Source: Saprospiraceae bacterium (GTDB lineage Bacteria; Bacteroidota; Bacteroidia; Chitinophagales; Saprospiraceae). From it: a stretch of DNA of 33,330 nt. The translations under genes were made by a program, and so were the position numbers. The stretch covers positions 1 through 33,330 of the forward strand of contig JAHDDO010000035.1 of the NCBI GenBank assembly GCA_020629315.1, in the 5' to 3' direction. Below are positions 7,704-14,980 of the stretch, one piece after another. Every line of letters begins with the position of its first letter. Position 1 is the stretch's first letter. The notes beneath the pieces were generated by a model. It saw nothing but the letters and a program-made list of their open reading frames with translations, did not search any database and was not told the origin of the DNA.

Positions 7704-8865
7704 ATACCCACACAACCTGAGCACCTTCCGAAAGAGCAACCTTGTAATATTCAGCTTGGATGTTAAATGCTTGTAAATAAGCGTCTTTGGTTTGCTTCAT
7801 AACAGACTCGATACTGGATTCTTTGCATACGTTAATGGTACAACCACCAAATCCACCACCCATCATACGCCCACCGTACACCTCGGCAGAATCCTGTCCA
7901 AGTTTTTGTAACAGATCGAGCTCCGCACAACTCACTTCATAATCCATGGACAATCCTTCGTGAGAGGCATTCAATAATAAGCCACAAGTACGTATATCCC
8001 CTTCTTGCAATCCTTTTACAAAAGCAAGAACTCGCTGGTTTTCTTCGTAAACGAATTTGGCCCGGCGTGCCACCGTTTCATTTGAAAATCGTACGGAAGT
8101 CATCGTAGCTTTATCCCATTGGCTCAGATCCTGCACTTCGGGGTAATGAGATTGGATATCTTGTAAGGCTTGTTTACATTCAGCAACTCTGTCATTATAG
8201 CCTGAGCTAAGATGATTGTGCTTCACGCAACTATTGATCAAGCACCACTCCATATTTGCGCTTGGGAGGGCTATATATTGATGGTTTTTAGTCCGACAAT
8301 CCAATAGCATTACTTGATCCTTCTTGCCATAGAAGGAAGCAAATTGGTCCATTATACCTCCTTGTATACCTAAAAATTCGTGGTTGGACGATTGGGACAT
8401 GTGGATCATACTCCATTTGTCAAAGCCAGTATTAAATAGCGCATCCAATCCCGCTAAGGCCGCACATTCTAAAGCTGCAGATGATGACATGCCTGCGCCC
8501 ATGGGTACCTCACTCGTAAGGGCAAATGCAAAACCACTGACAGCCTTCCCGCGCTTCTTGAACTCCAAAACGATACCTAAAATAAAATCCATCCAAAGAA
8601 TACCCGTCGCCTTGGTTGTATCCAGAGGAACCCTTGCTTTCTCTTCAAGATCCAATGCTACGCCCCTTATTTCAGGCTCAGGAATCCGCTTGCAACTAAA
8701 ATAGGCATACTTATCAATCGCTCCAGGCAAAACGAGGCCGCCATTATAATCGGTATGTTCGCCAATGAGGTTAATGCGACCAGGAGCTCTAGCTATACAG
8801 CCATCGGAATCTAGATCTATAGCTTTGGTTAAGGATGCAATTTTGGGTACTTCAAAAGACAACAT
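7702..8865 (-). CDS. galK: Galactokinase
   Basis: Galactokinase phosphorylates alpha-D-galactose at C1 using ATP, the entry step of the Leloir pathway. The 387 residues are of normal length. Residues 29-43 hold the galactose-recognition signature GRINLIGEHTDYNGG. The GHMP-kinase ATP loop is PMGAGMSSSAALE near residues 121-133, and the C-terminal GHMP motif MMGGGFGGCTI lies near residue 333. The catalytic Asp region reads QGGIMDQFAS. No galT, galE or mutarotase is in the window, so it appears monocistronic. It shares a bidirectional terminator with the convergent LEA-like gene. A TAnnTTTG box ends only five bases before its ATG. Confidence 0.97.
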   Translation of the reverse strand: MLSFEVPKIASLTKAIDLDSDGCIARAPGRINLIGEHTDYNGGLVLPGAIDKYAYFSCKRIPEPEIRGVALDLEEKARVPLDTTKATGILWMDFILGIVLEFKKRGKAVSGFAFALTSEVPMGAGMSSSAALECAALAGLDALFNTGFDKWSMIHMSQSSNHEFLGIQGGIMDQFASFYGKKDQVMLLDCRTKNHQYIALPSANMEWCLINSCVKHNHLSSGYNDRVAECKQALQDIQSHYPEVQDLSQWDKATMTSVRFSNETVARRAKFVYEENQRVLAFVKGLQEGDIRTCGLLLNASHEGLSMDYEVSCAELDLLQKLGQDSAEVYGGRMMGGGFGGCTINVCKESSIESVMKQTKDAYLQAFNIQAEYYKVALSEGAQVVWV

Positions 8866-8870
8866 AGCTG

Positions 8871-8878
8871 CAAAGGTA
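8871..8878 (-). promoter_or_regulatory. Candidate Bacteroidota -7 box for galK
   Basis: On the minus strand the sequence reads TACCTTTG, matching the TAnnTTTG consensus. It ends five bases before the galK ATG, which would give a leaderless or almost leaderless mRNA. I see no good -33 TTTG box at the usual distance, so it may be chance. Confidence 0.4.
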
Positions 8879-8948
8879 GCATTGGAATGGGAGTAGGGGA
8901 AATGATAGTAAATCTATACGTTCATTTTGTGCATATTTGTGTACATCA

Positions 8949-9872
8949 ATGTCCATTATGCTATCAAAAATTCAGGCTACCGTTCTCACACTTTTATTGC
9001 TGGTATTATTGAGCAGTTGTAAATCAAAACAAACTATTGATGCAACACAAAAACAAAGTGATACGGACACTAGCATCGACATTAGCCATATCATCTATAG
9101 CAATACCTTTGGATCTATGGATAATGGACATACAGGCTTTGTCCTAGATGTGTGTACAGAAGGTGTCGACTGTGAGAGTAAGATACTCTTTTGGGAAAAG
9201 GAATATTATGGCAATCTGTTTCATCATCACTTAGATGAAGACCCTGACTTTATGGATAAAGTGGCCGAAATTCTGCATGTAGCTACCGGTGGCATGAATG
9301 AATTGATGGATCAATGGCCGGAAGATCTGAGTGATGACCAGTTTAATCAATTGAAAAGACTGACAGGGAAATCGTTTGTTACAATGCAGCCGTATGAAGC
9401 CACATCCACACAAGAGTACATACTTGCCGTGGGATACAAATTCTGGGATTTTAAGAAGGAATCAGGCAGTGATATCATGATTGATATAATCAGTCCGTAC
9501 GAACGAAAGTATAGTCGTCAAGAAATGATTTTCTCGGATCGAGAAAAAGCGATGGCCTATGGTTGTATTATCTATGAAAACTTGTGTCATACTCGGGATC
9601 CTGACAACAGTTATTATTATAATAAGCGCATCATTGATCAATTCGACGCGCTTGAAGAGCCTGAACGCACCGCGTTAAAGGACCTGAATCTTAGCTATTA
9701 TTTTGAAGATGGATTGCCGTACCTACAATTAAATACCTACCTTCCTGATAGGCAATCCGCGTATGATTCCATCTTTGAAGAAAAGACCGATGGTCTGGCC
9801 TTGCATGTAAAAGCAGTGAAGGCTGTTCCGATGAAGCCTTTTCATATCATCCCACTACCAGTAGCCCGATAA
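8949..9872 (+). CDS. Conserved-type lipoprotein of unknown function
   Basis: The precursor is about 307 residues. The N-terminus MSIMLSKIQATVLTLLLLV ends in lipobox LLSSC, so it should be a lipoprotein. The mature part begins with a short polar linker (KSKQTIDATQKQSDTD), then a mixed alpha/beta globular region of about 270 residues with no repeats and no catalytic motif that I recognise. It is acidic and rich in Tyr, Asp and Glu, with segments such as WDFKKESGSDIMIDIISPYERKY. Starts at TTG 8937 or ATG 8958 are also possible. The next gene begins four bases after its stop, so the two are probably co-transcribed. No family is assigned. Confidence 0.82.
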   Translation: MSIMLSKIQATVLTLLLLVLLSSCKSKQTIDATQKQSDTDTSIDISHIIYSNTFGSMDNGHTGFVLDVCTEGVDCESKILFWEKEYYGNLFHHHLDEDPDFMDKVAEILHVATGGMNELMDQWPEDLSDDQFNQLKRLTGKSFVTMQPYEATSTQEYILAVGYKFWDFKKESGSDIMIDIISPYERKYSRQEMIFSDREKAMAYGCIIYENLCHTRDPDNSYYYNKRIIDQFDALEEPERTALKDLNLSYYFEDGLPYLQLNTYLPDRQSAYDSIFEEKTDGLALHVKAVKAVPMKPFHIIPLPVAR

Positions 9873-9876
9873 GGAT

Positions 9877-10800
9877 TTGAAATTTAGATACGCCCGACAT
9901 ACAGCCCAATTAGCTACACTGAAACGCTTCTATACAGAGCTACTAGGACTGACTATTTTATCTGAGTTTGGTGGGCATGGCCAGTATGATGGCTTGATTA
10001 TGGGACACCCTTCAGGCATCTGGCAGATTGAATTTACGAGCACGGGTGAGACGGTTCATTCCTCCTTCGATGATGATGATTTACTTGTGTTTTATCTTTC
10101 AGCCTCACAAGAGCTTTCCTTAATGCGACGTCGATTTGAAAAAGCAGGCTGCCCCTTTTTTAAAGCCAAAAACCCATATTGGCAACAACATGGATTTCAG
10201 ATTAACGACCCGGATGGTCATGGAATCATATTTACAGTTTCGCAATACCCTTTAGATCCAAAAGCGCCTATTTCGAGTGTATTGGCAAAAGAAGGCATCC
10301 ATCATTGGGAAGCGGCCCTTGCACATATTCATCAGTTACCCTATGGTCGTACGCAAGGTAGCGATATTGATAGTGTGCTAGTCGAATCACGTGGGACCTG
10401 CAGTAGCAAGCATGTTTTATTAGCCGCTATTGCTGCGGAGAATGGCCTTGATCATGTGGATGTAGCGGTAGTAATGTACAAGATGAATGGCGAGAATACA
10501 CCTGGTGTTGCTGAAGTCCTTAGTCATCATGGTCTAGATTATATTCCGGAAGCGCATGTAGTCTTACATATGTATGGTGAGCTGCTAGACCTCACGTCTG
10601 CTACCTTTGATATTAATCTGTATCCCGAAGATATCCTTGAGGTAAAGAAGCTACCCATTGAAGATATTAGATCATCGAAGAGTACTAGCCATAAAGCCTA
10701 TATTCAGGATTGGTTAGCAAACCACACTATTGATTTTGATCTTGATGAATTATGGCAAATCAGAGAGGCTTGTATAGCAGCCATTTCTGCTCAGCCATAA
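9877..10800 (+). CDS. VOC (glyoxalase-like) domain fused to a transglutaminase-like domain
   Basis: This 307-residue protein uses a TTG start; the N-terminus MKFRYARHTAQLATLKRFYTELLGLTIL matches how VOC proteins of the YycE type begin. Residues 1-125 form the VOC domain, ending GFQINDPDGHGIIFTVSQ. After a linker, residues 145-307 look like a transglutaminase-core or papain-like fold: RGTCSSKHVLLAAIAAE with nucleophile C175, then H227 or H231 in EAHVVLHMY and D238 in LLDLTSAT. The order Cys-His-Asp with D-x-T fits transglutaminase-like enzymes, which include proteases and amidases. The VOC part could bind a metal or small ligand. This fusion is unusual to me. The gene follows the lipoprotein by four bases and converges on the phosphohexomutase gene. 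Confidence 0.82.
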   Translation: MKFRYARHTAQLATLKRFYTELLGLTILSEFGGHGQYDGLIMGHPSGIWQIEFTSTGETVHSSFDDDDLLVFYLSASQELSLMRRRFEKAGCPFFKAKNPYWQQHGFQINDPDGHGIIFTVSQYPLDPKAPISSVLAKEGIHHWEAALAHIHQLPYGRTQGSDIDSVLVESRGTCSSKHVLLAAIAAENGLDHVDVAVVMYKMNGENTPGVAEVLSHHGLDYIPEAHVVLHMYGELLDLTSATFDINLYPEDILEVKKLPIEDIRSSKSTSHKAYIQDWLANHTIDFDLDELWQIREACIAAISAQP

Positions 10801-10802
10801 AT

Positions 10803-10915
10803 GCCTGGCCCAGGGATGTGGAGGCCTTGGTTCCGAGCGATAGCTCGAGAACGGAGTCCTATGGACGACGCCGGATGCAGCCCGGTCCACGATGAAAATC
10901 GGGGAGGGCCCCAAA
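10803..10915 (-). repeat. G+C-rich structured intergenic repeat, copy 1
   Basis: This patch is far more G+C-rich than its surroundings and lies between two convergent genes. It holds several small hairpins: CGAGC-GATA-GCTCG, GTCC-TAT-GGAC and GGGG-AGGG-CCCC. Read on the minus strand it runs from a G-rich block through ACCGGGCT, the GTCC/GGAC hairpin and CCTCCACATCCCTGGGC. The same order of blocks occurs at 13811-13941 on the plus strand. I read them as two diverged copies of one non-coding repeat. It may also serve as the 3' end of one or both flanking genes. Confidence 0.6.
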
Positions 10916-10930
10916 ATATAAGCCTAAAAA

Positions 10931-12334
10931 TTATAATCCTTCTTGAAGGGCTTGATGCGCTTGATTTAGAAGTTCTCTGACGGCGGCACCACTAGTGGAT
11001 TGTGCGTATACTCTCAACACAGGTTCTGTACCTGACGGTCGCACCATCACCCATTCGTCATCAGAAAGGAAGAATTTGTAGCCATCAATATCTTGTGTTT
11101 CCTTCACAGCCTTACCACCGATGCTGGTAATCTCTCCTTTCTTCGCCTTTTCGATAATGGCCCATTTTTTCTCATCAGACAAATGCAAATCGTCACGGTC
11201 AAACGAGAATGAACCGATCTTTGCGTACAGCTCTTGGATCAATTCTTTCAACGATTTTCCTGTCTTGGCCATGAATTCAAGAATGGTCAATCCGATCCAC
11301 ACGCCATCTCGCTCCGGAATATGACCTTTGATAGCCAGTCCGCCCGACTCTTCACCGCCGACGAGGACATCCTCGACTGTCATGATTTCAGCGATATACT
11401 TAAAGCCAATTTTAGTTACTTCCATGTCCAAGCCATATTGCTGAGCTAGGATCTTCATTTTATTAGTCACAGAGAAGGTAACAACCACCTTTCCGTTCAT
11501 TTTCTTGTATTCAAATAAGTAGACCAATAGTAAGAGTAAAATATGATGTGAGTCTACGAAGTTTCCATCTTCATCATATAGGCCGATTCGGTCGGCATCC
11601 CCATCATTAGCTAAACCAAAATGTAGGTCCGCATTATTTTCAAGGGTTTCTGACAGTTCCCCTAGATTACGATGAATCGGCTCTGGCGCCTGACCCATAA
11701 ATGATGGATTATACGCGCAATGTAATAATGTAGCCTCAGGTAAGATACGACCGACAACGCGCTGGCCTGCACCATACATCGCGTCATAGACCACATTCAC
11801 ACCACTGTTGCGGATACTTTCCAGGTCGAAATTTTCTGTCACATGATCCACATATAATTGCTCTAGATCAGCGTACTCTAATACCCCTTCGTCTCGGAAG
11901 ACAGAGACGGTCTTCAATTTCCCTAAAGACGTTTCTGGAATCAAGGCTTCTACTTCCGCTATCTCTTTAGGAATGGTAGGCCCACCATAAGCAGACTTTA
12001 GTTTAAAACCATTATACGATGGTGGATTATGGCTAGCAGTGATCACGACACCCATATCCGCTTTGAGCTTGTACACAGCCAAGGATATCATCGGCGTCGT
12101 AACAAAGTCGTCACTCAAGATAACCTGTAAACCAAAGTTGCAAAATACACTTGCCGCGGTTTCAGCAAACATCTTTCCTCCAAATCGAGTATCATAGCCG
12201 ATAACGACTTTCTTCATGGATTTTAAGTTCATCCATTTTGCCGTGGCCTCTGACACACGCTTTACATTTTCTACGGTATACCCTTCAGCAATTATAGCTC
12301 TCCAACCATCCGTACCGAATTTTATTTGCTTCAT
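10931..12334 (-). CDS. Phosphoglucomutase/phosphomannomutase (alpha-D-phosphohexomutase)
   Basis: This 467-residue cytoplasmic enzyme interconverts hexose 1- and 6-phosphates through a phosphoserine intermediate. Domain 1 starts KFGTDGWRAI and carries the phosphoserine loop TASHNPPSYNG with S101. Domain 2 has the Mg-binding loop NDGDADRIGLY near residue 243. Domain 3 has the sugar-binding GGEESGG near residue 330. Domain 4 ends with the phosphate-binding loop RPSGTEPVLRVYA. All four signatures are intact. Glucose, mannose or glucosamine specificity cannot be set from sequence alone; the GEESGG loop is of the glucose/mannose kind. Together with galK it suggests hexose-phosphate metabolism, although the two are not in one operon. 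Confidence 0.95.
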   Translation of the reverse strand: MKQIKFGTDGWRAIIAEGYTVENVKRVSEATAKWMNLKSMKKVVIGYDTRFGGKMFAETAASVFCNFGLQVILSDDFVTTPMISLAVYKLKADMGVVITASHNPPSYNGFKLKSAYGGPTIPKEIAEVEALIPETSLGKLKTVSVFRDEGVLEYADLEQLYVDHVTENFDLESIRNSGVNVVYDAMYGAGQRVVGRILPEATLLHCAYNPSFMGQAPEPIHRNLGELSETLENNADLHFGLANDGDADRIGLYDEDGNFVDSHHILLLLLVYLFEYKKMNGKVVVTFSVTNKMKILAQQYGLDMEVTKIGFKYIAEIMTVEDVLVGGEESGGLAIKGHIPERDGVWIGLTILEFMAKTGKSLKELIQELYAKIGSFSFDRDDLHLSDEKKWAIIEKAKKGEITSIGGKAVKETQDIDGYKFFLSDDEWVMVRPSGTEPVLRVYAQSTSGAAVRELLNQAHQALQEGL

Positions 12335-12402
12335 CCCTAATGATTAATGTGTATAAAGATATAACATATTAATAAAATATGTAATATTTAAGTGTAGTAT
12401 AT

Positions 12403-12410
12403 TAACTTTG
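12403..12410 (+). promoter_or_regulatory. Candidate -7 box for pcm
   Basis: TAACTTTG matches TAnnTTTG and ends four bases before the pcm ATG at 12415. If real, the transcript is leaderless or translation starts downstream. The DNA upstream is extremely AT-rich, so chance occurrence is possible. Confidence 0.4.
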
Positions 12411-12414
12411 TTAC

Positions 12415-13107
12415 ATGCAAAAGGAACTGGATACGTATAAGATGAGGGGTTTGCGGTCTCGATTGGTCGTGTTACTTCGGAATAAGGGCATACATGACGA
12501 ACGGGTATTACAAGCCATAGGCCGGGTTCCCCGTCATTTATTTTTGGATAAGGCATTCTGGGAGTGGGCCTATAAGGATCAAGCCTTTCCCATAGCGGCG
12601 GATCAGACGATTTCGCAGCCTTTTACGGTCGCCTTTCAATCACAGCTGTTACAGTTGGCGCATAGTGATAATATCTTGGAAATCGGGACTGGGTCTGGGT
12701 ATCAAGCCAGTATTCTATCGTTGATTTGCAAGCGTGTATATAGTATCGAGCGACATGAGATCCTTTTTAAGATCTCTAGCGAACGATTATTTTCTATGGG
12801 TTTCCGCAATGTGCGATGTTATCATGGGGATGGGTATGCGGGTCTTCCAGGCCGAGCGCCCTTTGATAAGATACTTGTGACTTGTGGGGCGCCAGATATT
12901 CCTGAAGATCTACTGAGTCAATTGGCGGAAGGAGGTAAGATGGTAGTACCTGTGGGTGATGGCGATAGACAGCGAATGTTGCGCATTACGAAGCAAGGGG
13001 ATCGATATATAAAGGAAGATTTTGGTCCATGCGCGTTTGTTCCATTTCTAGAAGGGATGTCCAATCAGCGGGTACAGGGTGATCAAAAGTCTCGAGTGAG
13101 TTTATAA
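12415..13107 (+). CDS. pcm: Protein-L-isoaspartate O-methyltransferase
   Basis: This enzyme transfers a methyl group from S-adenosylmethionine to isoaspartyl residues of damaged proteins, beginning their repair. The 230 residues cover the whole family: the N-terminal RGLRSRLVVLLRNKGI and AIGRVPRHLFLD helices, the PIAADQTISQPFTVA substrate loop, SAM motif I ILEIGTGSGYQA, acidic post-I YSIERHE, then ILVTCGAPDIPEDLLSQL and GGKMVVPVG. The start at 12415 is kept because Bacteroidota homologues I know begin with a similar short DTYK-x(2)-GLR stretch. A second in-frame ATG at 12442 would remove it. It diverges from the phosphohexomutase gene across an 80-base AT-rich spacer. Confidence 0.95.
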   Translation: MQKELDTYKMRGLRSRLVVLLRNKGIHDERVLQAIGRVPRHLFLDKAFWEWAYKDQAFPIAADQTISQPFTVAFQSQLLQLAHSDNILEIGTGSGYQASILSLICKRVYSIERHEILFKISSERLFSMGFRNVRCYHGDGYAGLPGRAPFDKILVTCGAPDIPEDLLSQLAEGGKMVVPVGDGDRQRMLRITKQGDRYIKEDFGPCAFVPFLEGMSNQRVQGDQKSRVSL

Positions 13108-13142
13108 AAAAAACCTCGCTCACCCGTATGGCAAGCGAGGCT
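13105..13142 (-). terminator. Rho-independent terminator for the downstream minus-strand lipoprotein gene
   Basis: The stem CCTCGCT (13114-13120) pairs with AGCGAGG (13134-13140) around a 13-base loop. On the minus strand the stem is followed by a run of eight or more T residues, so it serves the lipoprotein gene 13167-13700. On the plus strand there is no T-run after the stem, so it is a poor terminator for pcm. Confidence 0.82.
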
Positions 13143-13166
13143 CATCGATCTAGCTAACGCACAACT

Positions 13167-13700
13167 TTATCTTATTTCGCGACCTCGTGCTCGTTTGTTT
13201 GAGACACTCGTCGTACTTACTTTATCCAGGTCTATATTCAGTGATGCGAGACCATCGTTATTCGAGATATAATATTCTTCTCCTCCATACAGAATGACCC
13301 CTTGACTACCGCTCCAATCTTTGGCCATTATAGCATAGCGGTCACCAATCTTTGAGTTAGGCCCAAATAGCAAGAACTTATCATCATCTTCTTCAAAACA
13401 CACAGCCATTCGATCCTCCTTTGGTGAATAAATAAAAACACCCGGTGTTCCTTTCATGAATGTGATTTCTTCAACTTTCTGTCCTCCTCTGATACGTACG
13501 GCGCCATTCTCTATCCGTGATGCATTGGCTCGGGTCTCTCGATAGATAGTAATATCTTCAGAGAGGTAAAATTGAATTCGTTTCAAATCATCTTCAGTCC
13601 ATGAGAAATCCTCTACCATACGTTGAGAAAAAGGCACCAATTTCGGTGAACAAGAACTGAGGGCTATACTAGCGAATAGGACATATACTATGGTCTTCAT
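13167..13700 (-). CDS. Small lipoprotein of unknown function
   Basis: The 177-residue precursor starts MKTIVYVLFASIA and has lipobox LSSC, giving a lipid-anchored protein. The mature part is a single predominantly beta domain with alternating hydrophobic residues (ITFMKGTPGVFIYS, MAVCFEEDDDKFLLFGP, GVILYGGEEYYIS) and a basic tail NKRARGREIR. It contains repeated arginines near EDITIYRETRANASRIENGAVRIRGG. I know similar-looking lipoproteins in Bacteroidota but no function. The ATG at 13698-13700 is chosen; a TTG two codons earlier is possible. Its terminator lies immediately downstream, so it is probably a single-gene unit, divergent from the T9SS-sorted gene. Confidence 0.85.
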   Translation of the reverse strand: MKTIVYVLFASIALSSCSPKLVPFSQRMVEDFSWTEDDLKRIQFYLSEDITIYRETRANASRIENGAVRIRGGQKVEEITFMKGTPGVFIYSPKEDRMAVCFEEDDDKFLLFGPNSKIGDRYAIMAKDWSGSQGVILYGGEEYYISNNDGLASLNIDLDKVSTTSVSNKRARGREIR

Positions 13701-13706
13701 AAGCAA

Positions 13707-14088
13707 GGAATTTTACGTTTCTATTATTTCTAAAGTACGCGAGATTTTAACACTTCGCCCGAATTTAATATTGATTAACGGCCTTTAGATTTTTGTTAAC
13801 AGGATAAGTACAGAAGGAGGGGGTCGGGCGATACACTCGTTTGCTTTGCAAGCCTCGGTCCGGGCTTTTTCAGGCTCCACATTCGTTCCGGTCCTTCGGA
13901 CTGGCTAGCGAGCCACCTTACATATCCCTATCGCGACGGTATGCACATATGACTAACCGAAAATTAAAGAGTAATCAGTTTTATGTGAATAAATACGTTA
14001 ATTAACAATGTGAAAAACACCGAAAGTCGCGCATAAATAGCTGATAAACAAGCTATAATTTTAGTCTAAACAATTACTACTAGAAATT
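13707..14088. other. 382-base intergenic region between divergent genes
   Basis: This gap carries the second G+C-rich structured repeat (13811-13941) in its middle. The right part is AT-rich and includes the perfect palindrome GTTAATTAAC (13997-14006) and a TATAATTTTAG stretch near 14062-14072 that misses the TAnnTTTG consensus by one base. The promoter of the five-gene operon should lie here, but I cannot place it securely. No small ORF with coding character is seen. Confidence 0.6.
13811..13941 (+). repeat. G+C-rich structured intergenic repeat, copy 2
   Basis: A G+C-rich patch starts GGAGGGGGTCGGGCGATACA and ends near ACATATCCCTATCGCGACGG. It includes the hairpins TTGC-TTT-GCAA, GTCC-TTC-GGAC and GGCT-AGCG-AGCC. 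The blocks CCGGGCT, GTCCnnnGGAC and CCnCn-ACAT-CCCT occur in the same order in copy 1 on the opposite strand. From memory, similar patches beginning GGGCGATACACTC recur in Bacteroidota genomes; I could not check this. Confidence 0.6.
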
Positions 14089-14946
14089 ATGAGAACGATT
14101 TTCATTCTTCTTTTTGCTGTATGCGCATACAATGCGCACAGTCAGAATGCTCACCAGGATTTAGATAACGCTCGGATCATTTGTGAAAAAGGTGTAGTAG
14201 AGATAAATTCTATGGAAGGTTTTGGTGACTACCTAGAAACCTTTGATAATTTAAGTTGTATTCAAGGAAATGCACATGAGACTAACTCTACTTGGTTTTC
14301 ATGGACTTGTCTTAGTGCAGGTACGTTAGCCTTTATTATTGAACCATACGATCCGACAAATGATATCGATTTTATAATCTATAAGAAGTCTCTAGAAGGT
14401 GCTGAAGAAGTACGTTGTATGGCATCAGGAACAATACTAAATGCTAAACAAAATACTTTTGAAAATTGCTTAGGGACCACCGGACTATCCAGCCAATCAT
14501 TTGATAAGATTGAGATGGAGGGATGTGAGTTTGTCGATGATAATTTTTTGAAATATTTATCCATGGAGGCAGACGATCAATTCTACATGGTCGTTAATAA
14601 CTTCAATTCAGCTGAGGGTATGAGTATTCTTTTTGAAGGTACAGCTGAACTTTCTAAAATTGAAGCGTGTAAAGAAGCAAGGCTGGATGAAGCCTTTTCA
14701 ATTTCCAGTATATTACCTAACCCTGCAGAAGATTATATTCAGATTGCGTTTCAAGTTTCTGAAAACCGAGAAATTACCACTGAGGTTTTTAGTTTATCTG
14801 GTAACCTTGTGCTACGAGAGTTTACTAGTGTTCAACCTGGGTCGAATCACATAAAATTAAATATCGAAAACTTGCCATCTGCAAGCTACATTTTGAAAGT
14901 AAAGAGTGATGAAAAGAGTCTATTAGAAAGATTCTCGAAAATTTAA
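14089..14946 (+). CDS. Secreted protein with type A T9SS sorting domain
   Basis: A signal peptide (MRTIFILLFAVCAYNAHSQ) precedes a 165-residue beta-rich domain with STWFSWTCLSAGTLAFIIEP and NDIDFIIYK. This is the pattern of PPC-like domains common in T9SS cargo of Bacteroidota. Four or more cysteines (ICEKG, LSCIQG, WTCLS, VRCMAS, ENCLG, EGCEF) suggest disulfides outside the cell. The last 80 residues form a type A sorting domain: ISSILPNPAEDYIQIAF, then TTEVFSLSGNLVLRE, then LPSASYILKVKSDEKSLLERFSKI. It should therefore cross the outer membrane through T9SS. It is the first gene of a five-gene cluster and ends 34 bases before the giant protein gene. It may be a surface attachment or cap component; that is inference. 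Confidence 0.88.
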   Translation: MRTIFILLFAVCAYNAHSQNAHQDLDNARIICEKGVVEINSMEGFGDYLETFDNLSCIQGNAHETNSTWFSWTCLSAGTLAFIIEPYDPTNDIDFIIYKKSLEGAEEVRCMASGTILNAKQNTFENCLGTTGLSSQSFDKIEMEGCEFVDDNFLKYLSMEADDQFYMVVNNFNSAEGMSILFEGTAELSKIEACKEARLDEAFSISSILPNPAEDYIQIAFQVSENREITTEVFSLSGNLVLREFTSVQPGSNHIKLNIENLPSASYILKVKSDEKSLLERFSKI

Positions 14947-14980
14947 TTTTCTCCCTCATATATATACCAAACACCGAAGT

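Noticed and set aside
8384-8704. Plus-strand open frame within galK
   Set aside because: It is a shadow of galK, whose motifs are intact on the minus strand.
10801-10920. tRNA or rRNA fragment in the G+C-rich patch
   Set aside because: No cloverleaf, no TTC-type loop and no ribosomal motif are visible; the hairpins match the second intergenic copy instead.
12344-12556. Minus-strand frame over the phosphohexomutase-pcm spacer
   Set aside because: It covers the start of pcm and an AT-rich promoter region and shows no family resemblance.
13105-13142. Terminator for pcm on the plus strand
   Set aside because: The T-run follows the stem only on the minus strand, so it belongs to the lipoprotein gene.
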